This document shows positions 13,893 through 15,427 of a stretch of 15,427 nt of DNA, one piece after another. The first letter of the stretch is position 1; the number at the start of each line of letters is the position of its first letter. This DNA is from UMGS1370 sp963557065 (GTDB lineage: Bacteria; Bacillota; Clostridia; Lachnospirales; Lachnospiraceae). The stretch covers positions 1-15,427 of the forward strand of contig CAUWCT010000070.1 in the NCBI GenBank assembly GCA_963557065.1, given 5' to 3'. The notes beneath the pieces are model-generated. The model was given only the letters and a program-made list of their open reading frames with translations, did not search any database and was not told the origin of the DNA. A program made the translations under genes and the position numbers.

Positions 13893-14822
13893 ATGAAAAA
13901 ATTAGTGTCAACGTTACAGTTATCAAGAGAAGAATGGCTGCGTTACCGCAAGCAGGGAATCGGCGGTTCTGATGCAGGAGCCGTATGCGGATTAAATCCG
14001 TACCGGACAGCCGCCCATGTGTATCTGGATAAGATTACAGAGGATGTGGAAGAAATAGATAATGAATCCATGCGTCAGGGAAGGGATCTGGAAGAATATG
14101 TAGCCAGGAGGTTTATGGAAGAAACAGGGTTAAAGGTAAGACGGAGCAACTATATGTATCAGCACGAGGAGCATCCGTTTATGGTAGCAGACGTAGACCG
14201 TATGATTGTGGGGGAACGTGCAGGGCTGGAATGTAAGACAGCCAGTGCATACAGCGCCGGAAAATGGAAGGATGGACAGATCCCTCCCCATTACCTGATT
14301 CAGTGTGTTCATTACATGGCCGTGACTAATGCGGACTGCTGGTATCTGGCAGTAGTGATTCTGGGGCAGGGATTTCAGTGGACGAAGATTGAACGGGATG
14401 AGGAACTGATTCAAAACCTGATTCAAATCGAACAGAACTTCTGGGAGAATTATGTACAGGCAGGCGTACTGCCGGAGGCAGACGGATCAGATGCGTATAC
14501 CGAGCTGTTGAATCAGCATTTCCATACGGCAAGAAAGGGCATGGAGATTCAGCTTTCCGGTTTCCAGACGGATTTAAAACGCCGCCAGGAGATTGTGGAG
14601 CAGATAAAAGCACTGGAACAGGAGAAGAACCAGATCGAACAGACCATCAAAAAAGAAATGGGAGAATCCGAGTGGGCGATAGGAGAGGATTATCGGATTC
14701 ACTGGAGCAACGTGGAGAGCACCAAAATTGATACCAGACGATTAAAGGCAGAGCGGCCGGATATTTACACGGAGTTTTCCAAAGAGGTAAAGAGCCGGAG
14801 ATTCCAGATTTTGGCGGCATAA
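13893..14822 (+). CDS. YqaJ-family viral recombinase / lambda-type exonuclease
   Basis: A 309-residue protein; ATG 13893 is preferred because AGGAG lies 8 nt upstream, while the in-frame ATG at 13866 sits inside the 12-codon ORF without an SD. The PD-(D/E)XK nuclease core is complete: GIGGSDAGAVCG at 22-33, QGRDLEEYVARRF with E67, VADVDRM with D102, LECKTAS with E113 and K115, and QCVHY at 137-141. Residues 230-270 form a coiled coil. YqaJ nucleases resect double-stranded DNA ends 5' to 3' and work with an annealing protein; the Rad52-like gene nearby is the obvious partner. It probably assists element recombination, repair or integration. It lies 14 nt upstream of a small coiled-coil gene in the same run. 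Confidence 0.9.
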   Translation: MKKLVSTLQLSREEWLRYRKQGIGGSDAGAVCGLNPYRTAAHVYLDKITEDVEEIDNESMRQGRDLEEYVARRFMEETGLKVRRSNYMYQHEEHPFMVADVDRMIVGERAGLECKTASAYSAGKWKDGQIPPHYLIQCVHYMAVTNADCWYLAVVILGQGFQWTKIERDEELIQNLIQIEQNFWENYVQAGVLPEADGSDAYTELLNQHFHTARKGMEIQLSGFQTDLKRRQEIVEQIKALEQEKNQIEQTIKKEMGESEWAIGEDYRIHWSNVESTKIDTRRLKAERPDIYTEFSKEVKSRRFQILAA

Positions 14823-14835
14823 AAAGGAAGATGGA

Positions 14836-15114
14836 ATGGGAACAGAAGAATTTTTTAAAATGATGTTAAACGAACGGATATGCAGCGTGATTCAGGAAAA
14901 ATACAAACAGGATGATGAACGGAGAAACGCATATCAGAAGGCTGTGGAACAGTGGGAACAGGTGTTAAAAAAACAGGGAAAGGAGGTGGAACAGGAATTT
15001 GACCAGTACTTTTCCGCAAAGGAGGCGTGGGAGGCCGAGGAACAGGAGGCATTGTATCTGGCTGGTTTTTCAGATGCCATTCAATTGATAAAAAGGATGG
15101 GACTGATTGGTTAA
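14836..15114 (+). CDS. Small acidic coiled-coil protein of unknown function
   Basis: A 92-residue protein with AGGAAG 5 nt before ATG 14836, 13 nt after the YqaJ gene, so clearly in the same operon. It is nearly all charged helix (EKYKQDDERRNAYQKAVEQ, then EEFDQYFSAKEAWEAEEQEA) and ends with LYLAGFSDAIQLIKRMGLIG, a short conserved-looking hydrophobic helix that I have seen at the end of small proteins in Clostridia elements but cannot name. There is no membrane segment or DNA-binding motif. A structural or accessory part of the recombination module is a guess from position only. Confidence 0.75.
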   Translation: MGTEEFFKMMLNERICSVIQEKYKQDDERRNAYQKAVEQWEQVLKKQGKEVEQEFDQYFSAKEAWEAEEQEALYLAGFSDAIQLIKRMGLIG

Positions 15115-15116
15115 GG

Positions 15117-15145
15117 TTGTATCTATATCAGAATAATAATATAAT
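15117..15145 (+). promoter_or_regulatory. Putative promoter for the 43-aa gene
   Basis: A perfect TATAAT at 15140-15145 lies 17 bp after TTGTAT (15117-15122, three matches to TTGACA) in an AT-rich spacer, 30 nt before the next start. It would let the last small gene be expressed apart from the recombination operon. Confidence 0.45.
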
Positions 15146-15174
15146 ATTGATATTAAAAGACGGGAGGGAAGAAA

Positions 15175-15306
15175 ATGGAAGCAGAATTGGAACTGTTAAA
15201 AATGCTGGCAGAGGCCCAGAATGATGTGGAAAAGGGATGCGTAGCCCCCATTCAGGACACCTTCCAGGAAATCAGGGAAACCCTTTTAAGAAGAATAGGA
15301 TTATGA
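15175..15306 (+). CDS. 43-residue antitoxin-C-terminus-like small protein
   Basis: GGGAGGG lies 6 nt before ATG 15175. The peptide opens with a helix LELLKMLAEAQNDVEKG and continues CVAPIQDTFQEIRETLLRRI. The pattern of an acidic helix, D-V-x-x-G, V-x-P-I, then F-x-x-I/L-R resembles the toxin-binding tail of Phd/YefM- or RelB-type antitoxins, but no DNA-binding domain precedes it and no toxin follows before the terminator. It has its own SD, a possible promoter and a terminator, so it looks like a real gene and not a random fragment. It may be an orphan antitoxin tail, an anti-toxin decoy or an unrelated small helical protein. Confidence 0.55.
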   Translation: MEAELELLKMLAEAQNDVEKGCVAPIQDTFQEIRETLLRRIGL

Positions 15307-15339
15307 GGATTTAGTATTGCAAATAATACAAAAAGGTCA

Positions 15340-15367
15340 GGGGACAGCCGGTGTGCTGTCCTCTTTT
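15340..15367 (+). terminator. Strong rho-independent terminator
   Basis: GGGGACAGC pairs with GCTGTCCTC (one G-T pair) around a 6-nt loop and is followed by TTTTATT. It ends the right-hand block. The remaining 60 bases to the window edge hold no supportable feature. Confidence 0.85.
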
Positions 15368-15427
15368 ATTGTGGAAAAGCATTCTGGTGATATGTCAAGA
15401 ACCTTTTGAAAAAGATTTTGATGTGTC

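Noticed and set aside
15368..15427. Start of another gene at the right edge
   Set aside because: No SD with start codon or usable open frame is visible in the last 60 bases.

Overview
The window looks like accessory DNA from a Gram-positive Clostridia relative, most likely a Lachnospiraceae gut anaerobe. The evidence is purine-rich AGGAGG-type ribosome binding sites before nearly every gene, U-tract terminators, and a DUF932 / Rad52-like / RadC / YqaJ module of the kind carried by conjugative elements and prophages of that group. Taxonomy is inferred from style, not from a marker gene. No integrase, relaxase, rRNA, tRNA or CRISPR array is visible.

Left block (about 1-9035, all on the minus strand, visibly AT-richer than the right block). 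This is one tightly packed operon, read right to left: a WYL-type regulator split by a +1 frame change; a 1207-residue dynamin-like protein with two complete GTPase domains; a 192-residue protein ending in a long glycine-zipper membrane segment; a HerA/VirB4-type (DUF87) ATPase with its own glycine-rich membrane insertion; and a DNA/RNA non-specific endonuclease running off the left edge. Gaps or overlaps at all four junctions are within -8 to +15 nt (the nuclease start overlaps the ATPase stop as TAATG). Regulator, membrane GTPase, membrane ATPase and nuclease together look like a conflict or defence system. I do not recognise it as a named one.

Centre (9036-11290). A divergent XRE regulator is followed by a terminator, then a two-gene unit: a 59-residue protein and a YARHG-domain lipoprotein. 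The same 15-bp palindrome, TGACA-N5-TGTCA, lies exactly 11 bp upstream of an extended -10 (TGC-TATAAT or TGC-TATTCT) at both the WYL operon promoter and the 59-aa/lipoprotein promoter. This suggests one regulator controls both units.

Right block (11284-15367, plus strand). A 24-residue membrane peptide with a strong SD precedes a hairpin terminator, then DUF932, another hairpin, a Rad52-family annealing protein, RadC, a 12-codon ORF, a YqaJ exonuclease, a coiled-coil protein, and a 43-residue peptide resembling an antitoxin C-terminus, closed by a strong terminator. The annealase plus YqaJ exonuclease would form a Red-like recombination pair. No intergenic stretch exceeds 300 bases.
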